The position numbers were made by a program, and so were the translations under genes. This document shows positions 29,906 to 40,334 of a stretch of DNA of 64,000 nucleotides, piece by piece (within the stretch, counting starts at the first letter, position 1; each line of letters starts with the position of its first letter). Location of the stretch: assembly GCF_002777745.1 (NCBI RefSeq), contig NZ_MEIO01000055.1, positions 124,001-188,000 of the forward strand, written 5' to 3'. The DNA comes from Snodgrassella alvi. GTDB taxonomy: Bacteria; Pseudomonadota; Gammaproteobacteria; Burkholderiales; Neisseriaceae. The notes below the pieces were generated by a model. The model searched no databases. It worked only from the letters and a program-made list of their open reading frames with translations, and was not told the DNA's origin.

Positions 29906-30688
29906 CTATTCTGGCTGAAACTTACGTTTAGTCAATACACGCCAGATAAACATTACATAACCCGACAAACTATAAAGCAGGAAGAAGGCAAACAATACCA
30001 CCGATGGCTCCCATGTCACCACCAGCAGAGCAATAACAGCCAGAATCATCACAAAAAACGGGACTTTACGGTAAGCATTGATTTCCTTGAACGACCAGAA
30101 AGGTATCTGAACCACCATAGATAAACCACCAAACAGAGTAATAATCAGGCAAAGCCAATCTAAATGAGGTAAGCCCTGAAATGTATGGCTTACCCAGATC
30201 AGACCAATCACCAGAGCAGCGGCCGTAGGGCTGGGAATACCAATAAACCATTTTTTGCTCATCTTACCAATCAGCGTATTGAAAAGTGCCAACCGCAAAG
30301 CAGCACAGGCACAATAAATAAATGCCACTGAATAGCCAATTTTACCGAAATGAAATAACTGCCATTTATACGCAATCAACGCCGGCGCTACCCCAAAACT
30401 TACCATATCCGCCAGACTATCCAACTGTTCGCCAAATGCACTCTGGCTATTGGTCAGACGCGCAACTCGTCCGTCCATCCCGTCCAGCAGCATAGAAATA
30501 AATACCGCAATTGCAGCAATTTCATAATGACCATGCATGGACTGAGTAATCGCATAAAAAGCAGCAAACAGAGCCGCCAGCGTAAACGCATTAGGTAGGA
30601 GATAAATACTATTGTCCCGCAGCCGGCGCCGCCGGGTCGGGCGATTAGGACGGTTATGTTTAGTTATATCAGTTTGTTCTTGTATCAT
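29906..30688 (-). CDS. pssA: CDP-diacylglycerol--serine O-phosphatidyltransferase
   Basis: Integral membrane CDP-alcohol phosphotransferase making phosphatidylserine, the substrate of Psd encoded nearby. The family motif appears as DGMDGRVARLTN followed by GEQLDSLADMVSFG (about residues 67-95), supplying the metal-binding aspartates. Several hydrophobic helices follow. The basic N-terminus (RPNRPTRRRRLRDN) is cytoplasmic. 260 residues. Lies between hflX and argJ on the same strand. Confidence 0.94.
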   Translation of the reverse strand: MIQEQTDITKHNRPNRPTRRRRLRDNSIYLLPNAFTLAALFAAFYAITQSMHGHYEIAAIAVFISMLLDGMDGRVARLTNSQSAFGEQLDSLADMVSFGVAPALIAYKWQLFHFGKIGYSVAFIYCACAALRLALFNTLIGKMSKKWFIGIPSPTAAALVIGLIWVSHTFQGLPHLDWLCLIITLFGGLSMVVQIPFWSFKEINAYRKVPFFVMILAVIALLVVTWEPSVVLFAFFLLYSLSGYVMFIWRVLTKRKFQPE

Positions 30689-30726
30689 CTTTAGTCAAAT
30701 CCTCGATAGCAGTATCAACAACTATC

Positions 30727-31896
30727 CTATTTATGATGTATTGCATGCTTCATCTGAGCCAACTCAATCATGGCCGTACGCAAATCAGCCAGACCGCTAC
30801 CATCCTGTACTGAAATATAAACAGCCTGAGGACAGCCCTGTATATCACGTATGACACCATGTGGTCGCTGTGAAGCAGCCAGTTTGTCAATTTTATTATA
30901 AATAATCAATTGTGGTATATTTGCTGCGTCAATTTCCCGCAGCACCGCATTCACATCATCGATCTGCCGTTCAAATTCGGGATGAGTAACATCCACCACG
31001 TGCAGTAACACATCAGCCAGAGCCGTTTCCTCCAGCGTTGCGGCAAAAGCTGCCACCAGACCATGCGGCAAATCACGCACAAAGCCCACAGTATCCGACA
31101 GCAATATACTGGTATCGTCATTCAGATACAGACGACGTACCGTATTATCCAGCGTAGCAAACAATTGGTCTTCTGCCAGTACCTGTGCTTTAGTTAAACG
31201 GTTAAACAAGCTGGACTTACCCACATTAGTATAGCCCACCAGCGCAAAAGCAGGCAGCATGCCCTGATTCCTGCTTTTGCGCTGTGTTATCCGCTGCCGC
31301 CGAACCTGTTGCAACTGCTGGCGTAAACGAGTGATTTTCTGCTTGATAAGGCGGCGGTCCGTTTCCAGACGAGTCTCACCCGGCCCGCGTAAGCCTATCC
31401 CACCGCGCTGGCTTTGCAAATGTCTATAACCACGCACCAGCCGGCTGGACAAATGCACCAGTTGTGCCAGCTCCACCTGCAAACGTCCTTCCTGACTATG
31501 TGCGCGTCGGGCAAAAATAGCCAGAATCAGGCCAACCCGATCCAATACCCGACATTGTAACAGACGTTCCAGATTGCGCTCCTGCGTTGGCGTTAGCGCA
31601 TGATTGAATACCACCAGATCAACCCCAACCTCCACCACCTGTTGTGCCAGCTCTTCCGCTTTACCCTTACCCACAAATAATGCACTATCCGGCTGCTGAC
31701 GTTTACATGTCACCACGTCCACCAGCTCGGCTCCACTGGCACGCACCAGCTCCTGAGCTTCAGCCAGAGCAGATTGAAACAGAGAAGTACGACGTTCGGC
31801 CGCAACCGAAAAATCCTTATCCAGCATTACGCCTACCAGCAACACCCGCTCAGGTACTTGTTGCGCAGACAAATTGGTTTTAGCAAATCCACTCAT
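30727..31896 (-). CDS. hflX: ribosome-associated GTPase HflX
   Basis: GTPase that binds the large ribosomal subunit and splits stalled 70S ribosomes. The N-terminal HflX domain includes ELVDVVTCKRQQPDSALFVGKG and the GLRGPGETRLETDRRLI linker (about 165-181). The G domain has G1 GYTNVGKSS, G3 DTVGFVRDLP and G4 NKID. 389 residues, full length. Lies between psd and pssA. Confidence 0.96.
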   Translation of the reverse strand: MSGFAKTNLSAQQVPERVLLVGVMLDKDFSVAAERRTSLFQSALAEAQELVRASGAELVDVVTCKRQQPDSALFVGKGKAEELAQQVVEVGVDLVVFNHALTPTQERNLERLLQCRVLDRVGLILAIFARRAHSQEGRLQVELAQLVHLSSRLVRGYRHLQSQRGGIGLRGPGETRLETDRRLIKQKITRLRQQLQQVRRQRITQRKSRNQGMLPAFALVGYTNVGKSSLFNRLTKAQVLAEDQLFATLDNTVRRLYLNDDTSILLSDTVGFVRDLPHGLVAAFAATLEETALADVLLHVVDVTHPEFERQIDDVNAVLREIDAANIPQLIIYNKIDKLAASQRPHGVIRDIQGCPQAVYISVQDGSGLADLRTAMIELAQMKHAIHHK

Positions 31897-31917
31897 AAAC
31901 TACCGGATTGAATAACA

Positions 31918-31955
31918 ACAGGCTGCCTGCCCCGTAAAAGGGACAAACAGCCTGT
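31918..31955 (-). other. inverted repeat between psd and hflX
   Basis: An ACAGGCTG / CAGCCTGT stem encloses a small CCC/GGG inner stem. No U-run follows on either strand, so it is not a clear terminator. The arm ACAGGCTGCCTG resembles the local uptake-sequence core. Confidence 0.4.
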
Positions 31956-31972
31956 ATAACAAAAAATAATAT

Positions 31973-32737
31973 TTATTCCTGAGACAAAACATGCTGCGCT
32001 GCTTCGGCTGCCCGATTAGTGGCCTCTTGCACCATATCAGACTGTTCTACAGCGCTGTTTTCCACTGGTGCAGAACCGGCAGTTGGTGCATGTAATGGCA
32101 AAGTAGCTAATACTGTACTGCTGGCACTTACCTTATCACCAATTGCTACCAGCGGAGTGGCATCTTCAGGCAGATAAACATCCACGCGCGAACCAAAACG
32201 GATAAAACCATAACGGTCACCACGGTGCAACAAATCATGCGCATTGACATAACATAAAATACGCCGTGCCACCAACCCTGCTACCTGTACAAAAGTCACT
32301 GGTCGGCCAGTTTTTGTTACTGCCAGTACCGCATTTCGTTCATTTTGCACACTGGCCTTGTCCAACGCAGCGTTCAGAAAACTGCCCTTAAAATAATCTA
32401 CCCGTTCCACCTTACCATCAATCGGACTGCGATTGGAATGAACATTAAACACATTCATAAACACACTGATTTTCAGAGCATTAACACCACGATACGGGTC
32501 AGTGGTTTTTTCCACCACCACAATACGCCCGTCTGCCGGGCTCAGTACATCTTCCGGAGCCGCAGGAATATCACGCGCCGGATCCCGGAAAAACTGCACT
32601 ACAAATACCGTCAATACCCATAACGGCAGCGACCACCATCCGCACCAGATAACAGTTAATACGCTCAGCACCAGACTGCCGATAATAAACGGCCATCCTT
32701 CCTTTGCAATCAATGGATAAGGATATACACGCGACAC
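31973..32737 (-). CDS. psd: phosphatidylserine decarboxylase proenzyme
   Basis: Pyruvoyl enzyme that decarboxylates phosphatidylserine to phosphatidylethanolamine in the inner membrane. The self-cleavage site is the FGSRVD segment (Gly-Ser, about residue 183); the serine becomes the pyruvoyl group. N-terminal hydrophobic helices (about 15-50) anchor it, and [12 protein letters not shown] and [16 protein letters not shown] are family motifs. The last 40 or so residues form an Ala/Glu-rich tail beyond the usual end. Confidence 0.94.
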   Translation of the reverse strand: MSRVYPYPLIAKEGWPFIIGSLVLSVLTVIWCGWWSLPLWVLTVFVVQFFRDPARDIPAAPEDVLSPADGRIVVVEKTTDPYRGVNALKISVFMNVFNVHSNRSPIDGKVERVDYFKGSFLNAALDKASVQNERNAVLAVTKTGRPVTFVQVAGLVARRILCYVNAHDLLHRGDRYGFIRFGSRVDVYLPEDATPLVAIGDKVSASSTVLATLPLHAPTAGSAPVENSAVEQSDMVQEATNRAAEAAQHVLSQE

Positions 32738-32914
32738 AAGGCTACTCCTTTACAGATGAGATACTGCGGACAGGCCGCTAGCAAAAACAATGACAAAATT
32801 ATAACCTGAAATCCGCAGTTTAATAGACTGTATATAACTATAAGCAGATTTCACAATACGAACAATATTAAAATAAAAACCCACAACAACTTTAGACTGT
32901 GTATACAACAAAAA

Positions 32915-34444
32915 TCATTTAAACAGCAAAACAGCCAGCATCACCAGCGCAATCACCGCCAGCCAGAAATTCTGCTGCCTCTGCGTACGTAGCAAATGTA
33001 CATAAGCATCACGCCATTCCAACTGCCGTTTTTCATCTACCAAAGCATTCAGCTTCCGCGGCAGTGCCGGCAACATTTGCGCCCAGTCCGGTGCTTCTTG
33101 CCGTACCGTTTTCCACAAAGCCTTCAAACCAATCTGATTATGCATCCAGCGAGTCAGAAACGGTTTTGCCGTTGCCCATAAATCCAGCTCGGGATCCAAT
33201 TGCCGTCCCAGTCCTTCAATATTCAACAATGTCTTTTGTAACAGCACCAGCTGCGGCTGAATTTCCACATTAAAGCGGCGACTGGTTTCAAATAAACGCA
33301 TCAGCACCATGCCAAAAGAAATCTCTGCCAGCGGCTTATTAAAAATCGGTTCACATACCGCACGCACCGCTGCTTCCAGCTCCTCTACCCTTGTGTCTGC
33401 CGGTACCCAGCCAGACTCAACATGCGCCGTTGCCACACGATGATAATCGCGATTGAAAAAAGCCAGAAAATTAATCGCCAGATAGCGCTTATCATAATCA
33501 GTCAACGTACCTACAATACCAAAATCCAATGCAATATAGCGACCATCATCCGCTACCATAATATTACCGGGGTGCATATCTGCATGAAAAAATCCATTAT
33601 CAAACACCTGAGTAAAGAAAATCTCTACCCCATAGCGAGCCAACTGGTGTAAATCAATATTTTTCTCACGCAGCTTGTCCAGACTGGCAATAGGCGTACC
33701 ATCCATCCACTCAATCGTCAGCACCCGACGCGCACAATAGTCATAATAAACTGCTGGAATAATCAGCATCGAACTATTACTGAACTGACGCCCGAGCAAA
33801 CTGGCATTAGCCGCCTCTCTCATCAAATCCAGCTCATCATGCAGATAATTCTTGAATTCCGCTACCACCTCCCGTGGTTTCAGCCGCTTACCATCAGCAA
33901 ACAGCCATGCCACCCAGCGCGCACCCACAGCCATCAGTGCCAAATCCTGGTCAATCACCGGAGCAATATCCGGACGTAACACTTTCACCGCCACTTTCTG
34001 ACCAATGCCACCATTAGCATCAAACAGATAAGCCTCATGCACCTGAGCAATAGAAGCACTGGCTACCGGTTGCGGATTAAAACGGGCATAAATTGCCTCC
34101 AGCGGTTTACCAAGCTCACTTTCAATAACCTTGATTGCCACATCACTGTCAAACGGAGGTACCCGATCCTGTAACATAGCCAGTTCACTGGCATAATCTG
34201 CTGGTATTAAATCCGGTCGCGTGGATAAAACCTGCCCAAACTTAACAAAAATCGGTCCCAAACTTTCCAGCGCCAGACGCAAGCGTACTGCCACTGCCAA
34301 CTGCCGGTATTTGCGACCACGCGGTAACAGGCGTATAAGTCTTTGCAGCCATAAAGGCTGTATATGCACCTGTACCAAATCCAGCAGACCATACACATAG
34401 ACCGTATGGATAATCACCCAAATTCGTTTAGGCCAACACCACAT
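32915..34444 (-). CDS. ubiB: ubiquinone biosynthesis kinase-like protein UbiB
   Basis: ABC1/ADCK atypical kinase needed for ubiquinone synthesis. Motifs: the KxGQ element [16 protein letters not shown], the alanine-rich-type loop [11 protein letters not shown], catalytic [10 protein letters not shown] and [10 protein letters not shown]-terminal membrane helix ([16 protein letters not shown]) ends the protein. An in-frame GTG lies at 34450, but GGAG is correctly spaced from ATG 34444, which is preferred. Precedes psd by 177 bp. Confidence 0.95.
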   Translation of the reverse strand: MWCWPKRIWVIIHTVYVYGLLDLVQVHIQPLWLQRLIRLLPRGRKYRQLAVAVRLRLALESLGPIFVKFGQVLSTRPDLIPADYASELAMLQDRVPPFDSDVAIKVIESELGKPLEAIYARFNPQPVASASIAQVHEAYLFDANGGIGQKVAVKVLRPDIAPVIDQDLALMAVGARWVAWLFADGKRLKPREVVAEFKNYLHDELDLMREAANASLLGRQFSNSSMLIIPAVYYDYCARRVLTIEWMDGTPIASLDKLREKNIDLHQLARYGVEIFFTQVFDNGFFHADMHPGNIMVADDGRYIALDFGIVGTLTDYDKRYLAINFLAFFNRDYHRVATAHVESGWVPADTRVEELEAAVRAVCEPIFNKPLAEISFGMVLMRLFETSRRFNVEIQPQLVLLQKTLLNIEGLGRQLDPELDLWATAKPFLTRWMHNQIGLKALWKTVRQEAPDWAQMLPALPRKLNALVDEKRQLEWRDAYVHLLRTQRQQNFWLAVIALVMLAVLLFK

Positions 34445-34529
34445 GCACACAGCTCCGGTTTACCGAATAAAGCAGTTATTGTACGGGATTTTATTCCCTT
34501 TTACCGAGCAATAGCTGCGTACAGCGGTA

Positions 34530-35039
34530 TCATACTGATTTAGCATTCTTTTCCGTTAACTGTACAGCACCAGCCACATCATCAGGCACAAACACATAAG
34601 CACGCCCAAAACCAGTTACCAGACGCGCTTTTTCCAACTGCAAACGAAACAGCATAAAATCCGGCAGCCCGCTGAGCACATCCACCGTATTCCCCAGCTT
34701 GGCTTTCATTGCCTGCAATGCAGCCGTACCATCAGTTGTGTCCTTTTCAATAGCCGATACCAACGCAGTGTAATTCAGCCGCGCACGAGCAAATATATTG
34801 CGGGCAGAAGCCTCATCTTCAATCAACATTACATTTGCCTGCTGCTGTCGCTGCAAATTCTGCGTATGTAACGACAAACCAGACAACAAAACATACAGAC
34901 AGCCATCATGCTCAGCAAATGGTGCATAGCTCGCCAGAGGCGTTCCATCCTGCCCCACCGTAGCCAGAACCAAAGAATTTAATTGCTGTAATCGTGTTAC
35001 AGCTGCCTGAAGTTCTGCTACATCATGTTGCTCGCTCAT
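34530..35039 (-). CDS. HugZ/HutZ-type heme utilisation protein
   Basis: A 169-residue split-barrel protein of the pyridoxamine-phosphate-oxidase fold, related to HutZ/HugZ, which bind and degrade heme to release iron. Evidence is the N-terminal LQQLNSLVLATVGQDGTPLASYAPF, the central MLIEDEASARNIFARARL, and the C-terminal ARLVTGFGRAYVF. It lacks the extra C-terminal DUF2470 part of longer HugZ proteins. Its promoter overlaps a strong Fur-box match, which supports an iron-related role. Downstream is ubiB on the same strand. Confidence 0.85.
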   Translation of the reverse strand: MSEQHDVAELQAAVTRLQQLNSLVLATVGQDGTPLASYAPFAEHDGCLYVLLSGLSLHTQNLQRQQQANVMLIEDEASARNIFARARLNYTALVSAIEKDTTDGTAALQAMKAKLGNTVDVLSGLPDFMLFRLQLEKARLVTGFGRAYVFVPDDVAGAVQLTEKNAKSV

Positions 35040-35348
35040 ATATTCATTCCTAAATCAGATTAATCATCACAAAAATTAATGATAATAATTTTCATCTGAA
35101 AACTCAAATACCATTTATAATCCACATTTCCAATCGTAACCAGCACAACCGTCAGCATCTGGCTAAAAAAAATCATTATTAATCAGAAACAAATACAAAT
35201 ACCTGACCCAAATCAATACAACCTGCTTCTGTCAGCCCCCATTACAGAGGCAATAAAAAACATATTAACCATCGACAACCGAAAAATTTGGGTAAAATCA
35301 TCAGCAACATTTAAAATCAACTCAACTAATCAACAGCGGTACAGCATC
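35040..35348. other. intergenic region with Fur-box promoter
   Basis: A 309-bp gap between two divergently read genes. The left part holds the heme gene's promoter and Fur box. In the right part I see no clear promoter for the plus-strand gene at 35349 and no gene. Confidence 0.6.
35075..35107 (-). promoter_or_regulatory. Fur-box promoter of the heme utilisation gene
   Basis: Minus strand TTGAGT (35102-35107), 17-bp spacer, TATCAT (35079-35084). A 19-bp sequence at 35075-35093 matches the Fur consensus at 15 of 19 positions, with a perfect TAATGATAAT core, and covers the -10 element. Iron-loaded Fur would block RNA polymerase. Confidence 0.78.
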
Positions 35349-35903
35349 ATGCACAATCAGCATAATCCGGCAGCAACCCAGCCTCAAACACGCCCTCGGC
35401 AATTTAAACAGCGACTACTCAAACTGGTATTATTCTGTGGTTTTCTGATTCTATTTATCTTCCTGCTGGCCAGACTGGACAGCAGAACGGCCGATAACCA
35501 CAAACCTTGGCATACAGATTTCACGATTGCAACATTCGAACCAAATGGTTCCTTTCTAGCCTTACCCTATTCATATGTCCAGCAGCACTCACTGGCCAAT
35601 ATCACTTTTCTGGCAAAAAATCCAAACGGCAGCAAACAGAAGAATGACAGCGACACCTTTAGCTACAAAGTTGTACAACAAACAGCACAACAGCAACTGA
35701 TACAGACCAGCCTGCGCACATCCCACAGCATTACAGTAGCCACATATCAGGCAACAGCCAGCACTGTTACACCCATCAAATCCACAGCCTATGCCGTAGA
35801 CCAAATATCCATGGCAGCAGTACTAGCCCTAATCAGCGTACTATCCCTACAATTTTTATATCGATTTCTGCGCCGTCGCTATTCTCACCAGAAAACAAAG
35901 TAA
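35349..35903 (+). CDS. unknown two-helix membrane protein
   Basis: A 184-residue protein I do not recognise. It has a basic N-terminus, a strong membrane helix (about 26-42, LVLFCGFLILFIFLLA), a polar periplasmic region of about 110 residues rich in Thr, Ser and Gln, a second helix (about 152-172), and a basic tail RRRYSHQKTK. This N-in/C-in topology with an exported loop suggests an envelope protein. Its stop is followed by a terminator shared in position with the convergent obgE. No informative neighbour. Confidence 0.6.
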   Translation: MHNQHNPAATQPQTRPRQFKQRLLKLVLFCGFLILFIFLLARLDSRTADNHKPWHTDFTIATFEPNGSFLALPYSYVQQHSLANITFLAKNPNGSKQKNDSDTFSYKVVQQTAQQQLIQTSLRTSHSITVATYQATASTVTPIKSTAYAVDQISMAAVLALISVLSLQFLYRFLRRRYSHQKTK

Positions 35904-35941
35904 AATTTCTTTTACCCCTGCACCCTGACTTATCCAGACAC

Positions 35942-35966
35942 AAAAAAGCCACCTGCAACAGGTGGC
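35942..35966 (-). terminator. rho-independent terminator of obgE
   Basis: 8-bp stem GCCACCTG/CAGGTGGC with a 3-nt loop, followed on the minus strand by six U, 27 bp past the obgE stop. Confidence 0.88.
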
Positions 35967-35992
35967 CAAACAAACAATACCAACAACCAAAT

Positions 35993-37147
<1,155 letters not shown>

Positions 37148-37200
37148 TTATGCCCGGACAGACAAAAACCATCCTGCCCACGTGAAAGCGTCATAGCGTG

Positions 37201-37206
37201 ATTATA
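37201..37206 (-). promoter_or_regulatory. -10 element upstream of obgE
   Basis: Perfect TATAAT on the minus strand, 75 bp before the obgE ATG and after the rpmA terminator. No good -35 at standard spacing. Confidence 0.45.
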
Positions 37207-37258
37207 GCTAAACTACAGCATAATAGTGCTGCCTATTCACCACAACCGCCTTTACAAC

Positions 37259-37287
37259 AAAAAAGCCCTGCCAGACAGGCAGGGCTT
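37259..37287 (-). terminator. rho-independent terminator of rplU-rpmA
   Basis: 10-bp stem AAGCCCTGCC / GGCAGGGCTT with a 5-nt loop and a U-run on the minus strand, 15 bp past the rpmA stop. Confidence 0.9.
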
Positions 37288-37301
37288 AAATCAGTAAAAA
37301 C

Positions 37302-37574
37302 TTACTCGTCAGCGCCAGTGTACGGACGCACACTTACCGTTTTACGGTTCAACGCGCCTTTTACTGCAAATTCCACATAACCATCCACTTTAGCGAACAG
37401 AGTGTGATCTTTACCCATACCTACATTTTCACCAGCGTGAAAACGAGTACCGCGTTGACGAACAATAATTGAACCAGCCGGAATCAACTCATTACCAAAG
37501 GCTTTAACGCCCAAACGTTTGGCTTCTGAATCACGACCATTGCGGGAGCTACCGCCTGCTTTTTTGTGTGCCAT
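37302..37574 (-). CDS. rpmA: 50S ribosomal protein L27
   Basis: A 90-residue L27 protein of the large ribosomal subunit near the peptidyl-transferase centre. It starts [20 protein letters not shown], the standard bacterial N-terminus with no extra cleavable extension. The basic core [17 protein letters not shown] is conserved. It is 20 bp downstream of rplU and followed by a strong terminator. Confidence 0.98.
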   Translation of the reverse strand: MAHKKAGGSSRNGRDSEAKRLGVKAFGNELIPAGSIIVRQRGTRFHAGENVGMGKDHTLFAKVDGYVEFAVKGALNRKTVSVRPYTGADE

Positions 37575-37594
37575 TCTGTTATTCCTTCACTCAA

Positions 37595-37903
37595 TTAGGC
37601 AATCGCCACGATTTCAATCTGGGTAAAATTCTGGCGATGACCCTGACGTTTCTGGTAGTGTTTACGACGACGCATTTTGAAAATGCGTACTTTATCATGA
37701 CGGCCATGAGCAACCACTTTAGCAGTTACTTTCGCGCCTTCAACAAAAGGCGTACCCACTTTCACCGCTTCACCGTCAGCAATCATCAAAACTTCATTCA
37801 GTTCGATCTGGCTGTCGAGTTCTGCTGGTATCTGTTCTACTTTTAATTTTTCGCCAACGGCAACTTTATACTGTTTACCGCCGGTTTTTACGACCGCGTA
37901 CAT
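37595..37903 (-). CDS. rplU: 50S ribosomal protein L21
   Basis: A 102-residue L21 protein of the large subunit. ATG 37903 gives the normal N-terminus [14 protein letters not shown] and has GGAG 8 nt upstream; an in-frame extension to 37936 is unlikely. [19 protein letters not shown] near the C-terminus is the family's RNA-binding region. It is transcribed from a consensus promoter, with a small leader hairpin before the start codon. Confidence 0.98.
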   Translation of the reverse strand: MYAVVKTGGKQYKVAVGEKLKVEQIPAELDSQIELNEVLMIADGEAVKVGTPFVEGAKVTAKVVAHGRHDKVRIFKMRRRKHYQKRQGHRQNFTQIEIVAIA

Positions 37904-37945
37904 ACTCAACTCCAATAGGAATTCAATTAAAAACAAAAATTAAAT

Positions 37946-37963
37946 TTCCGCACAAAAACGGAA
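37946..37963 (-). promoter_or_regulatory. rplU leader hairpin
   Basis: 5-bp stem TTCCG/CGGAA with an 8-nt U-rich loop in the rplU 5' leader, followed by a U-rich stretch. A possible site for autoregulation or pausing; not proven. Confidence 0.35.
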
Positions 37964-37969
37964 TCTGTA

Positions 37970-37998
37970 ATTATAACAATCACTGATTTCACTGTCAA
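37970..37998 (-). promoter_or_regulatory. consensus sigma-70 promoter of rplU-rpmA
   Basis: Minus strand TTGACA (37993-37998), exactly 17 bp, TATAAT (37970-37975). Both hexamers match consensus fully, as expected for a ribosomal protein operon. Confidence 0.93.
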
Positions 37999-38705
37999 AA
38001 CAATAAATAAATACCCTGCTGTACCAGAATAATCCCCATACAGATAGACGTTTTAATGGGTATACATCCGCAGCATCATTCCCTAGCCCGCCTAATCAAA
38101 TATCCCCACAACAACAATATCTAAGACAGCATTTAAATCACTATATCAATAATTAATATAGATTTTTAAGAATTTAATAAACATAAACACACAATAAATA
38201 CACACAAAAACCACAAAAAAAATTTTTAGGCTACACATAAATGTGCCAATCAACAAAAAACCATTTAATACCAGAAAAAAAGCATAAAATACTAAACAAT
38301 TATCACCAAAAGCATATTCAGGCAACAAAACAACAAATAACCCATCCAAAACAGAATATTATAAACATACCAGCCAATCAGCATTTATGGTAAATAGGTA
38401 TTGATTATAAGTTATCAATCTGAATAACATTCATAAAAGAATGTGAAATAATAAAATTATCAGGTAATTCCAAAAACAGCTTAGTAAAAGGATAAAATAA
38501 ATAAACAATCAATATTCATAAAATACAAAAACATAAATACAATAAATTAATATATTAACAAAATAGCAATATAGTACCTTTTAGTATCAATCTAAGTTTC
38601 AATCACAGCTTATAAACTATCGGCAATAGAACAACTGATTGAAAAATTTTAACTTTATCTGTGATAACATAAATTTTCCTTCAGCAATAAAATTTAGGAA
38701 ATAAA
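37999..38705. other. AT-rich gene-free region upstream of rplU
   Basis: About 700 bp, very AT-rich from about 38140. An open frame at 38146-38349 on the minus strand encodes only hydrophobic low-complexity sequence and has no clear ribosome-binding site, so I do not call it. The right end holds the promoter of the small secreted protein. Nothing else seen. Confidence 0.5.
38639..38667 (+). promoter_or_regulatory. putative promoter of the small secreted protein gene
   Basis: TTGAAA (38639-38644), 17-bp spacer, TGATAA (38662-38667), about 39 bp ahead of the ATG. Confidence 0.5.
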
Positions 38706-38990
38706 ATGAAAAAATTAGCCGTACTTTTTACTTCTTTACTTTTGACCCTTCCTGCCAGCAGCTTTGCCGGTAATGGCATAGCTCATCCTATTGGTGATGG
38801 TAATTCAATTATTACGAAACCAGTTGAGATCACCACTCCTTGGTTATTAGTCGAGTCAAAACCTATTCTGCATATTCTGTACGTTTGTACTTGGCAGCGT
38901 AGTACCATTAGCATTGATGGCACCACCAAAACCGAGAAACAAAGACATCTTGGTATTGGAAGCTGTATCTATACCAGACCCAAAAACTAA
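38706..38990 (+). CDS. small secreted protein of unknown function
   Basis: A 94-residue protein with a textbook signal peptide: MKKLA, a hydrophobic core LFTSLLLTL, and a probable cleavage after ASSFA at about residue 22. The mature part is about 72 residues and contains two cysteines (in VCTW and GSCIY) that could form one disulfide in the periplasm or outside the cell. AGGAAATAAA precedes the ATG. It has its own promoter and terminator and so is a single-gene unit. I do not recognise the family. It stands at the left end of an accessory-looking stretch. Confidence 0.65.
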   Translation: MKKLAVLFTSLLLTLPASSFAGNGIAHPIGDGNSIITKPVEITTPWLLVESKPILHILYVCTWQRSTISIDGTTKTEKQRHLGIGSCIYTRPKN

Positions 38991-39386
38991 TCAACAACTA
39001 AACCCTCCACTTTAACTCCTTATTCGTAAGGAGTTTTTTTATCCTCAAAGTACCAGACCGCTATGTTCTATTGATAAAAAACAGTCAGATAATCAGGCAT
39101 CAACTTATCCAGTAACGGAAAATTGAAAACATACTTTGCAGCCAAAAGCTATTTATATAGTTATACACATACAATTTACAAAACCAGAGCTCTGCTGGCT
39201 AATAAAACCGTATATAGTGATGTATTGTTCAAAAGTAAACATATATTTCAGTTGCCAACAGATGTTATGTTGTAATTCGCCATTGTTATCACGTGCTATC
39301 GCAGCATCGAAATTATTTACTTTGTGCGAAATTTGTCTGCTTTTGATTTCAACAACCAAAATCCACAATCTATTCCAACAAATAGA
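38991..39386. other. gene-free region
   Basis: Holds the terminator of the secreted-protein gene at its left end and abuts the mepB remnant at its right. Small open frames on both strands have no ribosome-binding site or recognisable product. Confidence 0.5.
39014..39040 (+). terminator. rho-independent terminator of the secreted-protein gene
   Basis: 9-bp stem AACTCCTTA/TAAGGAGTT closed by a TTCG tetraloop and followed by a T-run. It lies 23 bp after the stop codon. Confidence 0.9.
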
Positions 39387-39977
39387 TTAAAAAAGTCTAT
39401 TCATTGTTAGAAGTGCTTTGAGTTTGTTGACATTGACCTCATTTGCAATTGCAGAAACAAAGTGCTGTAATTGCCATTTTTGTGTTGTAATTTCCTGTTT
39501 TTCAATAGTTTTAACCCAGGGAGCATATACCCGAATAGCTCTTTTCCCATTTTTCCCCTTAATCTGTAGTAGTCTTTATTTAATCGACATTACACCTTTT
39601 TCCGCTAACACATGTCTATTAAATAAAAAGAACCCTCTATGAGTGTGGTCAAAAACGCTCACCAATATGAACTCAAAGCCATCATCAAAATCTATGGGCA
39701 TGATTTCATCCTGTGCACTCGGTCTTTTCCAAATGGCTACAAATTGTCCGATCTTAGTTGGAGTAGTATTGGCGACGCGGAACAATACTCGTTTACCTTC
39801 CACCTCAAATTGACAAGCACCATACTCACCGCTCTCAGCTTCTCGTCGGGGTTGCGATATGCAGAGGCCTGCCGGCAATAACACATCGTTTATGATATCG
39901 GTAAGTTGAATAGGGATGCTTCCCTTCCTCGGATCGTCAAACCAGGTCCCCTCAACACCTTTATTCGTTTCCAACAT
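39387..39977 (-). pseudogene. mepB-family gene interrupted by an in-frame stop
   Basis: MepB family (named after the third gene of the staphylococcal mepRAB operon; function unknown). The first 133 codons, from ATG 39977 with GAGGG just upstream, show the family text EYGACQFEVEGKRVLFRVAN, TPTKIGQFVAIWKR and FILVSVFDHTHRG, then hit TAA at 39576-39578. Past that stop the same frame stays open for 62 codons and contains the family's C-terminal part: GKNGKRAIRVYAPW and TTQKWQLQHFV, ending at 39387. So the missing C-terminus is present in frame. This is best read as a nonsense-inactivated gene; rare stop-codon read-through is the alternative. Confidence 0.8.
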
Positions 39978-40334
39978 ATTTAATTTCCCTCTTTCGTAAC
40001 AGTGACTTTTAAACTCTAACTAACCCTTTTTAGTCGTCATGCTTGCTCAGGAAGATTTGCACAGAATTCAAACCAGCACGTAATACTTTCGCAACATCTC
40101 GCAGCCCAAGTGCTCTTTTCCAGCCCGTCGAGGCGGTTTCCTCCATTATCCAACACAGCTATAACTTAGCACCACAACTCCAAACACATGCAGGTATTCA
40201 AGTAATCAACTTATCAGCACAGATATATCAGCTTGTAACAGATCCATAGCAACATTCTCACTCACCTGCCCGCGCCCCAATCCGTATATGTTTCAGTAAA
40301 CAGAAATTTCTATTCATCGCTGGCAGAAACATAG

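Noticed and set aside
38146-38349. 67-codon hydrophobic frame in AT-rich DNA
   Set aside because: Phe/Ile/Val/Tyr-rich product expected by chance in such DNA, and no ribosome-binding site.
39136-39390. Overlapping small frames on both strands beside the mepB remnant
   Set aside because: No ribosome-binding site or recognisable product.
40043-40249. 68-codon plus-strand frame
   Set aside because: No ribosome-binding site and no family resemblance.
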